Origin: Aeromonas sobria
GTDB taxonomy: Bacteria > Pseudomonadota > Gammaproteobacteria > Enterobacterales > Aeromonadaceae
Assembly (NCBI RefSeq): GCF_000820145.1
Contig: NZ_CDBW01000016.1
Coordinates: forward strand, 124,001 to 188,000
Direction: 5' to 3'
Length of the DNA stretch: 64,000 nt
The position numbers and the translations under genes are program-made. Below, one piece after another: positions 47,955 through 55,898 of the stretch; position 1 is the first letter of the stretch, and every line of letters begins with the position of its first letter. Below the pieces are notes generated by a model, which saw nothing but the letters and a program-made list of their open reading frames with translations, was not told the origin of the DNA and ran no database searches.

Positions 47955-48674
47955 ATGACCCGTCTTGAAATCTGTATCGACAACCTGGAATCCCTCTTTA
48001 CCGCCCAGCAATCCGGGGCGGATCGCATCGAGCTCTGTTCTGCGCTGGGGCTGGGTGGCCTGACCCCCTCTTATGGCTTTATGCAGCTGGCCGCCCGCCA
48101 CGCCAGCGTGCCGGTTTACGCCATGATCCGCCCACGCGCCGGGGATTTTTGCTTCAACGACGGCGAGTTCGAGATGATGCTGCTGGATATCGCGGCGGCG
48201 CGCGCTGCCGGCCTGCAAGGGGTAGTGGTCGGGTTGCTGGATGAGGAGGGGCGGGTGCCTGCCGCCAAGCTCAAACTGCTGGTGGATGCAGCCGGTCCGT
48301 TGGGAGTCACCTTCCATCGCGCCATCGACCTATCCTCCGACTGGCGACTGGATCTGGAGACCATAGTCGCTGCCGGTTGCGAACGCATTTTGAGCTCGGG
48401 CCATGCACCGACCGCGCTGGCGGGGCTGGAAACCCTGCAGGTGATGCAGCAGGCGCTGGCGGGGCGCGCCAGCCTGATGCCGGGGGCCGGGGTCAATGCC
48501 GACAACGTGCGTACCATCATCGAGTTCACCGGAGTAAGCGAAGTGCATATGTCCGGCATGGGCTGGCGCGGTGGCATGGTGCCTCACGGTGTAAACATGG
48601 GCACCTCGGATGACGGTCGGGTCAATATCACCGATGGCGCCAAAGTGGCTGCGGTACGCGCTCTACTGAAGTAA
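47955..48674 (+). CDS. cutC: Copper homeostasis protein CutC
   Basis: CutC is a cytoplasmic TIM-barrel protein linked, with debate, to copper tolerance. The 239-residue product from ATG 47955 (after AAGGAG) has the family N-terminus LEICIDN, PVYAMIRPRAGDFCF, VTFHRAIDLSSDW and LMPGAGVNADN. A diverged second copy of its last codons lies just after the stop (48687-48779). Probably cotranscribed with nagK. Confidence 0.93.
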   Translation: MTRLEICIDNLESLFTAQQSGADRIELCSALGLGGLTPSYGFMQLAARHASVPVYAMIRPRAGDFCFNDGEFEMMLLDIAAARAAGLQGVVVGLLDEEGRVPAAKLKLLVDAAGPLGVTFHRAIDLSSDWRLDLETIVAAGCERILSSGHAPTALAGLETLQVMQQALAGRASLMPGAGVNADNVRTIIEFTGVSEVHMSGMGWRGGMVPHGVNMGTSDDGRVNITDGAKVAAVRALLK

Positions 48675-48686
48675 GGCGTGAGGAAA

Positions 48687-48779
48687 GCTGCGTGGTGGCA
48701 TGGTGTCCCTCCGTACGGGGTCAATATCACTGACGGTGGTAAAGTTGCTGCAGTCAGAGCCTTGCTGGATCGCGGTTAA
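48687..48779 (+). pseudogene. Decayed duplicate of the cutC 3' end
   Basis: Thirteen bases after the cutC stop, CGTGGTGGCATGGTG repeats a cutC segment nearly exactly, in a shifted frame. Then a frame reads VNITDGGKVAAVRALLDRG and stops, against VNITDGAKVAAVRALLK at the end of cutC. About 27 nt of the matching cutC segment are missing. Third-position differences show the copies are old alleles, not a recent duplication; replacement of the cutC 3' end by a related allele would leave such a tail. Confidence 0.8.
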
Positions 48780-48785
48780 GCAGAT

Positions 48786-48803
48786 CGCCGCCGTTGGGCG
48801 GCG
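48786..48803 (+). terminator. Hairpin after the cutC remnant
   Basis: CGCCGCC and GGCGGCG enclose a 4-nt loop, followed by TTC. It is GC-rich with a poor U-tail, perhaps the original cutC terminator. Confidence 0.5.
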
Positions 48804-48929
48804 TTCATCCGCTTCTTGTGTGAAGTTCCTCCCACTGACGGGGAAATCAGGGGCGTCCCCGGCAGCACCCCGGCTAAAAGTCTGATATTATCCCGCCTCT
48901 TTACTACATGGATCTGGAGCAACATCTCA

Positions 48930-49541
48930 ATGTCCCAATACGACTCTATCGAACAGAAGGCCAGCTATGGCATCGGCCGCAACATGGGTGAGCAACTGGC
49001 GCAGCAAGCGTTCGCCGGTCTGGATATCCCAGCTCTGCAACAAGGTCTGGCAGATGCGCTCAATGGTCTGGAGTTCGCGGTCAGCCGTGACGATGTCAAT
49101 GATGCCTTTCAGGTGATCACCGCGCGCATGCAGGAAGAGCAAGAAGCCGTTGCCAAGGCCGCTGCTGCCGATGGCGAAGCCTTCCTGGCTGACAACGCCA
49201 AGCGCGGCGAAGTGAAGGTGACCGACTCCGGTCTGCAGTACGAAGTAATGGTTGAGGGCAACGGTGCTGTACCGGTAGCCGGTCAGTCTGTTCGTGTGCA
49301 CTACCACGGTACCTTCACCCACGGTGGCGTATTCGACAGCTCAGTCGCCCGTGGCCAGCCAGCTGAATTCCCGGTAACCGGCGTGATCGCTGGTTGGGTT
49401 GAAGCGCTGCAGCTGATGCCGGTTGGTTCCAAGTGGAAGCTCTACATCCCCCACGATCTGGCCTACGGTGCCCGTGGCGCTGGTTCCATCCCGCCCTACT
49501 CTGCACTGGTATTTGAAGTCGAGCTGCTGGACATCCTGTGA
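48930..49541 (+). CDS. fklB: FKBP-type peptidyl-prolyl isomerase FklB (FKBP22)
   Basis: This enzyme speeds cis-trans isomerisation at proline. The 203-residue product has a helical dimerisation domain (about 1-90) and a C-terminal FKBP domain (VRVHYHGTF, GGVFDSS, PVTGVIAGWVEALQLMPVGS, LAYGARGAGSIPPYSALVFEVELL). There is no signal peptide, so it acts in the cytoplasm. ATG 48930 follows GGAGC. It is one of the FkpA/Mip/FklB group and matches the shorter, cytosolic FklB. Confidence 0.92.
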   Translation: MSQYDSIEQKASYGIGRNMGEQLAQQAFAGLDIPALQQGLADALNGLEFAVSRDDVNDAFQVITARMQEEQEAVAKAAAADGEAFLADNAKRGEVKVTDSGLQYEVMVEGNGAVPVAGQSVRVHYHGTFTHGGVFDSSVARGQPAEFPVTGVIAGWVEALQLMPVGSKWKLYIPHDLAYGARGAGSIPPYSALVFEVELLDIL

Positions 49542-49556
49542 TCCTGCTAGTTTGAT

Positions 49557-49590
49557 GCAAACGGCGACCTTCGGGTCGCCGTTTGTTTTA
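49557..49590 (+). terminator. Terminator of fklB
   Basis: CAAACGGCGACC and GGTCGCCGTTTG form a 12-bp stem capped by a stable TTCG tetraloop, followed by TTTTA. Confidence 0.93.
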
Positions 49591-49729
49591 GTGCAGCCCG
49601 ATAGACAGCCGGTGTCGTGACCACCATGCTGCGAGAGCTCGGGGGAGCGCTATTTTGCACCATTGACCGGTTTTTTCAGCAACAGGAACAGGCATACTGC
49701 GACTCATTGGACAGGATAAGGGGTACCCG

Positions 49730-50041
49730 ATGAACAAGATGAAGAACGTGGCGGCACTCACCCTGCTGCTGTTAAGCATTCCGGCCAGTGCCGATGCCAT
49801 GCGTTGCAAAAACGCCCTTATCACCGAAGGGGATACCACCGCCGAGATGTTGCTCAAGTGCGGTGAGCCGATGCTGCGCGAAGAGCTCAACCGCAATGAA
49901 GAGAACCAGTTTGGCAACCTGGTGCAGGTCAGATATGGCGAGCGCTGGACCTACAACTTCGGCAAGAACGAGTTCATGCGCTTTGTGACGGTGCGCAACG
50001 GCATGATTACCGACATCGAAAACGGCCCGCGCGGCGACTAG
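49730..50041 (+). CDS. DUF2845 family periplasmic protein
   Basis: The 103-residue product has a signal peptide (cleavage after SADA near 23) and a mature part with two cysteines (MRCKNALI and LLKCGEP), a pair characteristic of DUF2845, plus GERWTYNFGKNEFMRFVTVRNG strands. The pattern recalls a small BamE/SmpA-like fold. Function unknown. It is convergent with the ytfK-like gene; no terminator was found between them. Confidence 0.8.
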   Translation: MNKMKNVAALTLLLLSIPASADAMRCKNALITEGDTTAEMLLKCGEPMLREELNRNEENQFGNLVQVRYGERWTYNFGKNEFMRFVTVRNGMITDIENGPRGD

Positions 50042-50093
50042 CCGGCGGGCAAAGCATGGATGCACAACAGACAGTAGGGCAAGACCCTTTGAC

Positions 50094-50312
50094 TCACATG
50101 TCCGGCAACAGCTCGTTGTGACCAAGCTGGCTGACGGCCTGATTGATCTGGCGAGCCAGCCTTAGCCGCTGGCGACAGGTCAAGCCATGGAGGCTGATCC
50201 TGCCCGCGTTGAATTCAAATGTCCCCAGCGACTCGATGGCAAAATAGCCTCGGTGAAAGCTCTTGATGTAGCGAGCGATCTGCCGTGGGGATAACTGCTT
50301 GAACACCTTCAT
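50094..50312 (-). CDS. ytfK: DUF1107/YtfK-like protein
   Basis: The 72-residue protein resembles E. coli YtfK: MKVFKQLSPRQIARYIKSFHRGYFAIESLGTFEF aligns with YtfK's KIFQRYNPLQVAKYV ... GAFEF (compared from memory, in parts). In E. coli, YtfK stimulates SpoT to make (p)ppGpp under phosphate or fatty-acid stress. Start 50312 matches that N-terminus; an 18-residue longer reading does not. GGGAA lies upstream. Placement near phoB/pstS may be coincidence. Confidence 0.78.
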   Translation of the reverse strand: MKVFKQLSPRQIARYIKSFHRGYFAIESLGTFEFNAGRISLHGLTCRQRLRLARQINQAVSQLGHNELLPDM

Positions 50313-50516
50313 CACAAGTTCCCTGATTGCCTGGACAGGGCACACTATGGTGTCACTTGATGACACTGAGATGACGCTTTATAAAGATTTGCATGAATCC
50401 TCACTCTGGCGATGGGAGCCAGAAAAAGAGCCGCCCCGGCAGAAAAAGTAGTGCCATGACAAAGGGCTGCACCGATATACTGCGGGCTTGAATGGAACGA
50501 ACAAAAGGGTCTGCGC

Positions 50517-50999
50517 GTGGAATGGGTTGATGTGGTGGACGGGAATAACCGGGTGATTGGCGTGGCCGAGCGAGCCAAGGTGCGGCGGGAGAATCTCTGC
50601 CATCGCGCCAGCTATATTCTGGTGCTCGACGACGCGGATCGGATCCTGGTGCAGCGGCGCACCCTCAGCAAGGATTTCTGCCCCGGCATGCTGGATGCCT
50701 GCGCCGGTGGTGTGGTCACGACCGGTGAGGAGATGGAGCTCTCCGCCCGGCGCGAGCTGGCCGAGGAGCTGGGGATTATGGATGTTCCCCTGCAGGGCTT
50801 TGGCAGCTTTTATGCCGAAGGGGAGGGCTACCGGGTCTGGGGCGGCCTCTTCAGTTGCCGCTATCAGGGACCGCTGCAACTGCAGGCCGAAGAGGTGAGC
50901 GCGGTGCACTGGATGAGCCTGGCCGAGATTGCCGAGCGCGCCACCGAGTTTACCCCTGACTCCCTGCTCGCCATCGCCACCTGGCAGGCGAGGCGCTGA
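50517..50999 (+). CDS. yfcD: Nudix hydrolase YfcD
   Basis: The 160-residue protein has the Nudix box GGVVTTGEEMELSARRELAEELGI (split here as GGVVTTGEE and RRELAEELGI, about 64-87) with the metal-binding REL-EE core. Flanking segments (ILVQRRTLSKDFCPGMLDAC and EEVSAVHWMSLAEI) match the YfcD group, related to isopentenyl-diphosphate isomerase-type Nudix enzymes. The substrate is unknown. GTG 50517 is used, after AAAGGG. Confidence 0.88.
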   Translation: MEWVDVVDGNNRVIGVAERAKVRRENLCHRASYILVLDDADRILVQRRTLSKDFCPGMLDACAGGVVTTGEEMELSARRELAEELGIMDVPLQGFGSFYAEGEGYRVWGGLFSCRYQGPLQLQAEEVSAVHWMSLAEIAERATEFTPDSLLAIATWQARR

Positions 51000-51032
51000 C
51001 CAACTTCAGACATTCTCCTCGCCAGAGACAAG

Positions 51033-51060
51033 ACGGGCAGCCTGATGGCTGCCCGTTTGC
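51033..51060. terminator. Terminator between yfcD and the PaaK-like gene
   Basis: ACGGGCAGCC and GGCTGCCCGT form a 10-bp stem with a TGAT loop. T-tails are modest on both sides; the genes are convergent. Confidence 0.75.
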
Positions 51061-51090
51061 ATTTTTGCATTTGTGCATCTCTGTGGGTTG

Positions 51091-52017
51091 CTACACCAGC
51101 TTGAGGCGTCGGTTGGTGCGCCCGCAAGCGCTCGGCTTGGCGAGCCAGTGCCCTTGCCAGTCGGTGAGCAGCCGCAGCAGGGGATACTCCAGATCGAGCC
51201 TAGTCACCACCAGTTGGCCGATTTCGTCGCCGCTCACCGGTTCGCCGCTGGCGGGATCGACTATCTCGACGATACAACTCTCGTTGACGATAAAGCCCTG
51301 ACCGGGCTGGCTCTCATAGGCCACCACCCCAATATCTTGCCACACCAGACAGTTGAGGGCCGCAATGCCGTGAATGGCGCGCAGTGGCGCGGTTTCAGGA
51401 TGGGTGGCTTCGCACAGCAGGGCGCGGCGCAATGAGTCGGTCGGGATCTCCGCCGCCTCGGCAGCCTCCAGCAGGTCGAGCAGGGTCACCAGCGGGCCGA
51501 CATAGCCGGTGGGTTGATAGCGCAGCAGCGCCTCCAGTTGGTGCTGGGTATCGTGGGGCCCGCACGGTACCACAGGGGCCCCCAGCTGGCGGGCACCGTT
51601 ATCGAAGATAAAGGCCGTAGGGCCAGCGTGATAGTCGTGGCCGTTGAGCATCACCTCCCCCGCCTTGAAACCGGCGGCAAACAGCGCCCGGGCGGCGCCC
51701 CACCAGTCCGCCCCGGCATACTCGGGGATGGCCAGCTGGCCCGGACAGGAGAAGACCCGCAGCGCCTGACTGGCTGGCCGACCGGTGAGACCGGCGAAGG
51801 GGGGATGAGCCTGCTGGGCGGCAAACAGCTCTTTGCTATCGAGCAGCGGGAGGGTGGCCAGCTCAGCCAGATCCTCGAGGCGGCACTGGCGGTAGGCGCT
51901 GGAGTAACCGGCGCAGTATTGACTGACATGGGTAAGCTGATGATTGAGCTGGTCCAGTTGTTGCTGTTCGCGCATGGTGGGGGGACGAATTTCCAGACCA
52001 TCGTAGTAGTGTTGCAT
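51091..52017 (-). CDS. Shortened phenylacetate-CoA ligase-like (adenylate-forming) protein
   Basis: The 308-residue product resembles the N-terminal part of PaaK-type AMP-forming ligases: SRAYRQ-like start, an FSCPGQ-like segment near 90, YEYPLLRLLTDW near the end, and a final ACGRTNRRLKLV. In full-length PaaK (about 430 residues) that CGRT/RLKLVGR point begins the mobile C-terminal domain, which is absent here. The usual SSGTTG loop is not clear. It may be inactive, regulatory, or work with another protein. No paa genes are nearby. Confidence 0.75.
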   Translation of the reverse strand: MQHYYDGLEIRPPTMREQQQLDQLNHQLTHVSQYCAGYSSAYRQCRLEDLAELATLPLLDSKELFAAQQAHPPFAGLTGRPASQALRVFSCPGQLAIPEYAGADWWGAARALFAAGFKAGEVMLNGHDYHAGPTAFIFDNGARQLGAPVVPCGPHDTQHQLEALLRYQPTGYVGPLVTLLDLLEAAEAAEIPTDSLRRALLCEATHPETAPLRAIHGIAALNCLVWQDIGVVAYESQPGQGFIVNESCIVEIVDPASGEPVSGDEIGQLVVTRLDLEYPLLRLLTDWQGHWLAKPSACGRTNRRLKLV

Positions 52018-52172
52018 GGGGCCTCCTGGCGCCGTGAAACCTGCTCAAGAGTAGTCTGCCCAAGGGAAAAATGCCTGCCGCCATCTGTGGCCCTGCTCCG
52101 TGTACCGGTTAGGCGACGTCATCACGCTGGGATAAACTGGCCACTTTCCACCACGACTCAGGACGAGAACCC

Positions 52173-52646
52173 ATGATTGCTGTAGGACAACCCCTGCCTG
52201 CGGGCGAATTTACCTTTATCACCGCCGAGGGCAAGCAGCTGCGGGATAGCCACACGCTGTTTGCCGGTAAAAAAGTGGTGCTGTTTGCGGTACCCGGCGC
52301 TTTTACTCCCACCTGCTCCAATGCTCATCTGCCGGGTTACGTGGTGCTGGTTGATCAGTTCATGGCCAAAGGGGTGGATGCCATCTGTTGCCTCTCGGTC
52401 AACGACGCCTTTGTGATGCGGGCTTGGCAAGTGGCCCAGAATGCCGAGGCGATCACCGTGCTGGCGGATGGCGATGGCAGCTGGACCCAGGCACTGGGTC
52501 TTGCCAAGGATACCGGCGCCTTCGGCGGCATCCGCGCCCAGCGCTTTGCGTTGATTGCCAACGATGGCGTGGTCGAGCAGCTGTTTGTGGAGGCGCCCGG
52601 CAAGTTTGAGGTTTCCGATGCGGCGAGCCTGCTGGCTGCGCTATGA
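52173..52646 (+). CDS. Prx5-type peroxiredoxin
   Basis: The 157-residue thioredoxin-fold peroxidase has the PGAFTPTCSNAHLPGY motif with peroxidatic Cys48. Two adjacent Cys (72-73, DAICCLSVND) may act as the resolving pair or be glutathionylated, as in other Prx5 proteins. It lacks the C-terminal glutaredoxin domain found in some Pasteurellaceae/Vibrio homologues. It reduces hydrogen or alkyl peroxides in the cytoplasm. The hairpin that follows ends transcription. Confidence 0.9.
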   Translation: MIAVGQPLPAGEFTFITAEGKQLRDSHTLFAGKKVVLFAVPGAFTPTCSNAHLPGYVVLVDQFMAKGVDAICCLSVNDAFVMRAWQVAQNAEAITVLADGDGSWTQALGLAKDTGAFGGIRAQRFALIANDGVVEQLFVEAPGKFEVSDAASLLAAL

Positions 52647-52715
52647 AATGTTAATCACGGTTTGATTTCCTCTTGAAATGGGAGGTTTGCCCGTTACACT
52701 TGACCACCTTTGATG

Positions 52716-52750
52716 GCAGAGCCAGGCCCCGAGTCTGGCTCTGCTATTTT
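52716..52750 (+). terminator. Terminator between the peroxiredoxin and yrbG
   Basis: GCAGAGCCAG and CTGGCTCTGC form a 10-bp stem, followed by TATTTT. It lies 23 bp before the yrbG start, so it might also attenuate yrbG. Confidence 0.75.
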
Positions 52751-52772
52751 CTGGCGATGGGATGGAGAGATT

Positions 52773-53741
52773 ATGACCCTGGCTTTTGTTGCCCTGATTG
52801 CCGGACTGGCGCTGCTGGTCTGGAGTGCAGACAAGTTTGTCGATGGCGCTGCGGCGACCGCCCGTTATGCGGGTATGCCGCCGCTGCTGATCGGTATGGT
52901 GATCATCGGTTTTGGCACCTCGGCCCCCGAGATGGTGGTCTCGGCACTGGCCGCCTCCCAGGGTAATCCCGGGTTAGCGCTGGGTAATGCCTATGGTTCC
53001 AACATCACCAATATCGCCTTGATCCTGGGTCTGACTGCCCTGATTAGCCCGATCGCGGTCGCCTCTCAGGTGGTGCGCAAGGAGATCCCTATCCTGCTCG
53101 GCATTACCCTGCTCTCCGGCGCCCTGCTGCTCGATGGTCATTTGGGCCGGATGGATGCGGCCATTCTGGGTGTGGCGTTTGTTGGTCTGATGGGCTGGTC
53201 AATCTGGGCTGGCATGAGGGGCAAGGGAGATGCGCTGGATACCGAGACCGCCGAGGATATCGAGAGCGAGGGGATGTCCCTCAAGCGCGCCATTCTCTGG
53301 CTCATTGTCGGGTTGGTGCTGCTGATCGGCGCCTCCCGTTTGCTGGTATGGGGCGCGGTGACCATCGCTCAGGCATTTGGCATCAGTGACCTGGTGATTG
53401 GTCTCACCATCGTCGCTATTGGTACTTCGCTGCCGGAGCTGGCGTCATCGCTGATCGCCATTCGCAAGAATGAGCACGACCTGGCGCTGGGCAACGTGAT
53501 CGGTTCTAACCTGTTCAATACCCTGGCGGTGGTGGGGATTGCGGCGGGTATTCACCCCCTCGATGTGGCCCCGGAGGTGCTTACCCGTGACTGGACCGTC
53601 ATGATGGGGCTGACCCTGTTGTTGCTGGTGATGTGTCTGGGCCGCAAGGGACAAGGCCGCATCAACCGGCTGGAGGGGGGCGTGCTGCTGAGCTGCTTCG
53701 TCGCCTACACCGGCTGGCTGCTGACCAGTCAGTTTATCTGA
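52773..53741 (+). CDS. yrbG: Calcium/sodium antiporter YrbG
   Basis: The 322-residue protein of the CaCA family has two inverted five-helix halves, each with its ion-binding alpha-repeat: GFGTSAPEMVVSALAA plus GNAYGSNITNI (about 47-85) and AIGTSLPELASSLIA plus GNVIGSNLFNT (about 211-250). It exchanges Na+ or H+ for Ca2+ in the inner membrane. ATG 52773 follows GGAGAG; a longer reading from 52710 overlaps the terminator hairpin. Confidence 0.92.
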   Translation: MTLAFVALIAGLALLVWSADKFVDGAAATARYAGMPPLLIGMVIIGFGTSAPEMVVSALAASQGNPGLALGNAYGSNITNIALILGLTALISPIAVASQVVRKEIPILLGITLLSGALLLDGHLGRMDAAILGVAFVGLMGWSIWAGMRGKGDALDTETAEDIESEGMSLKRAILWLIVGLVLLIGASRLLVWGAVTIAQAFGISDLVIGLTIVAIGTSLPELASSLIAIRKNEHDLALGNVIGSNLFNTLAVVGIAAGIHPLDVAPEVLTRDWTVMMGLTLLLLVMCLGRKGQGRINRLEGGVLLSCFVAYTGWLLTSQFI

Positions 53742-53760
53742 CCGGTGCCGGTGAAATGAG

Positions 53761-53796
53761 AGAGGGGGAAGCTCAAGCTTCCCCCTCTTGTTTTTG
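53761..53796. terminator. Terminator after yrbG
   Basis: AGAGGGGGAAGCT and AGCTTCCCCCTCT form a 13-bp stem with a CA loop and a T-run on the plus strand. The decarboxylase gene ends on the other side. Confidence 0.9.
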
Positions 53797-53829
53797 CCCG
53801 GTGAGCGGTTTGGTTGCTGAGCCGTTCGC

Positions 53830-55011
53830 TCAGGCCACTGCCACCAGCTTCTGCCCCTTCTGGCTGCTGTCCAGAATGAGGATGCTCGCCTTGGGGAAGA
53901 AGTTGAAAGTCGAAGCCGATGCCCAGGTGTAGGCACCCATCACCTTGCCAATCACCAGTTCGCCGATGGCGAGATCCGGCAGCATGATGCCCTCGCGGAT
54001 CACATCCACGCTGTCGCAGGTGGGGCCAGAGAGCACCGAATTGTGCTGATCGCCGTTGGCATAGGGGGTGCTCACCGGATAGGTGACGTGGTCATAGAGC
54101 TGGCCGTTGTAGCTGCCGTAGAGGCCGTCATCCAGGTAGTACCAGATCTTGTCGCCGCGGTGGGCTTTGCCCATCACGCTGGCCACCGAAGTCATGGCCG
54201 GTGCGCTGATGAAGCGGCCCGGTTCGGCAATCTTCTGTACGGTGGCGGGCAGCTTGGCCAGCGCCTCGCGGATCGGCGCGCAGAAGCCGTCGATGTCGAA
54301 CTCGCCCCCCTCATAGTCGACCGGGAAACCGCCGCCGATATCCAGCACCCAGGGCTTGAGCCCGAGATCCCAAGCCTGCTCCATGATCTCACGGCAGGCA
54401 TCGATAGCCTGTACATGGCGTCGTGAGTGGGGCACCTGGGAGCCGACGTGGAACGACAGCCCCATCACCTTGAGGCCCTTGGCGTGGGCCAGTTGCAGCA
54501 GCGGCAGCGCCTGCTCTGGGGTGCAGCCGAACTTTTTGGAGAGATCGACCTTGGTCTCCGGGTTCGGGAAGCTGACCCGCAGCAGCAGTTTCACTTCGTC
54601 CTTGTAGGGAATGAACTTCTCCAGCTCCAGCGGGTTATCGTAGACAAACACCGTGCAGCCGAACTCCAGCGCATAACGGATATCGCTGTCGCGTTTGATG
54701 GGATGGGTATGAATGCAACGTCCCGGGCGAACTCCCTGACTGCGCACCAGATCCACTTCGCCATTGGTGGCCAGGTCGAAACAGGCCCCCTCTTCCTTCA
54801 ATACCGCGACCACTGCCTCGTGGGGCAGGGGTTTGAGTGCATAGTGCAATCGTACATCGGGCAGGGCGGCGGCCAGCGCCCGATACTGTTTGCGGACAGC
54901 TGCCTTGTCGAGCAGCAGCAGGGGGGAGCCGAATTGTTCAACCAGCTGACGGTAATCTTGTGCGACTACATCTTTTGCAACCACATCTTTTGCAACCAGA
55001 GTCTCGTTCAT
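53830..55011 (-). CDS. Group IV ornithine/lysine decarboxylase
   Basis: This PLP enzyme has the eukaryotic-ODC (fold III) layout: HYALKPLP with Schiff-base Lys60, SFHVGSQV near 172, GGGFP near 208, EPGRF near 250 and GPTCDSVD with the active-site Cys (near 337). The 393-residue length matches bacterial group IV ornithine decarboxylases. It makes putrescine, or cadaverine if lysine is used. The first 18 residues contain a five-residue repeat (AKDVV twice) not found in relatives. It is monocistronic. Confidence 0.9.
   Translation of the reverse strand: MNETLVAKDVVAKDVVAQDYRQLVEQFGSPLLLLDKAAVRKQYRALAAALPDVRLHYALKPLPHEAVVAVLKEEGACFDLATNGEVDLVRSQGVRPGRCIHTHPIKRDSDIRYALEFGCTVFVYDNPLELEKFIPYKDEVKLLLRVSFPNPETKVDLSKKFGCTPEQALPLLQLAHAKGLKVMGLSFHVGSQVPHSRRHVQAIDACREIMEQAWDLGLKPWVLDIGGGFPVDYEGGEFDIDGFCAPIREALAKLPATVQKIAEPGRFISAPAMTSVASVMGKAHRGDKIWYYLDDGLYGSYNGQLYDHVTYPVSTPYANGDQHNSVLSGPTCDSVDVIREGIMLPDLAIGELVIGKVMGAYTWASASTFNFFPKASILILDSSQKGQKLVAVA
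54962..54991 (-). repeat. 15-bp tandem repeat at the decarboxylase N-terminus
   Basis: GCGACTACATCTTTT and GCAACCACATCTTTT (plus strand), followed by a partial third copy. Each encodes five residues, so copy-number change would not break the frame. Confidence 0.8.
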
Positions 55012-55445
55012 TCTCTTTTGGTCATCCTTAGGGGGCGTGATATGCCCAAGCCATATGCGATTGAACCGGCGACGGCCGGGTCAGGCGAGCGGTCCGGTGG
55101 GACCAACCGAACACAGTGCATAAATTGATGGCAAAGTGCTTGGTTATGCGCCGGATTATCGGCTTATTGATTCTGTGTGCAAGCATTTTGATTGGATATG
55201 TTGGCAAGATTTTCTTGGCGAAACGAGAGAGAGCACGATTCTCTATCCGGCAGGATTCCCATTCGGGCCACGCATTACTCATTTATCTTTAACTTATTGA
55301 TAATTAACTAATGTTTAACATTTTTGCTGGTGCTCAGCCTGCCGCTTAAAAAATCCCAGTGAGGGTTTTCAAGTGCGAGACAGCTCACATTTTTTGGATT
55401 AACATGCCCGCTTCCTAATCCAAACTAGTTCGGATGAAGGTAGCA
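55012..55445. other. Intergenic region between the decarboxylase and the riboswitch
   Basis: About 430 bp. It carries a possible 54-codon ORF (55128-55292) and the promoter for the riboswitch transcript, probably in the AT-rich part at 55295-55400. A clear pair of promoter elements was not fixed. Confidence 0.5.
55128..55292 (+). CDS. Possible small membrane protein
   Basis: A 54-codon frame (48 if started at ATG 55146) encodes a basic start, a hydrophobic stretch IIGLLILCASILIGYVG and a basic tail KIFLAKRERAR, the charge pattern of a single-span protein. No ribosome site precedes either ATG, which lowers confidence. No family is recognised. Confidence 0.25.
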   Translation: MAKCLVMRRIIGLLILCASILIGYVGKIFLAKRERARFSIRQDSHSGHALLIYL

Positions 55446-55630
55446 GGAGAGCGATGGGGGACCATCCACCGAAGAAGTAAATCTTTCAGGTACCGGGCAA
55501 CCGGTGTGGACTGCTACTGGACGATACTCTGGAGAGACCCGTTAGATCGGGCGCCGAAGGAGCAAGGCACCATGACTACCCGCAAGGGCAGGCTGGTGTC
55601 GGAAACTCTCAGGCAAAAGGACAGAGGGGA
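55446..55630 (+). ncRNA. Tandem glycine riboswitch
   Basis: Two glycine aptamers follow each other. Aptamer 1 starts at GGAGAG (55446), with CCACCGAAGAAGTAAA, CTTTCAGGTACC and GGACGATACTCT. Aptamer 2 starts at GGAGAG (55531), with GCGCCGAAGGAGCAA, AAACTCTCAGGCAAAAGG and ACAGAGG ending near 55630. These are the conserved core blocks of the gcvT-type riboswitch. It lies 270 bp upstream of an AGCS symporter, as in Vibrio cholerae VC1422. Confidence 0.93.
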
Positions 55631-55865
55631 TGGGATGGTTGTACCTGAGCTTGGAACTGTTCACGATCTGTCACGAGAGGTCGTCAGCAAGGTAAATAGC
55701 AGCGCAGGAACCGGAGTGTATGTGAATACATGAGCCTCTCGGTCCCACATAAGTGAGCTGCACATGAGCCTTGATCACGGCCTCGCAGTAAGAGTGTGAA
55801 CACGTTCTTGGCCCGCATCCGATCGCCTCTGGCCGATCGCGACACCTATGGGAAGATCATCCTTC

Positions 55866-55895
55866 TCCTCCTTAATTTTTGTTTTTTAAGGAGGA
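55866..55895 (+). promoter_or_regulatory. Shine-Dalgarno-sequestering hairpin of the riboswitch
   Basis: TCCTCCTTAA (55866-55875) and TTAAGGAGGA (55886-55895) form a perfect 10-bp stem with a U-rich loop. The right arm contains the Shine-Dalgarno AAGGAGG of the symporter (55888-55894), so the stem would block translation. It is the natural expression platform for the glycine aptamers, or an independent off-switch. An ATG right after the stem (55895) and the true start (55899) follow. Confidence 0.75.
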
Positions 55896-55898
55896 TGC

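Noticed and set aside
50345..50578. A 77-codon minus-strand ORF before yfcD
   Set aside because: It overlaps the yfcD start and has no supporting features.
55434..55733. A 99-codon plus-strand ORF
   Set aside because: It runs through the glycine riboswitch aptamers, whose conserved RNA blocks explain the sequence.
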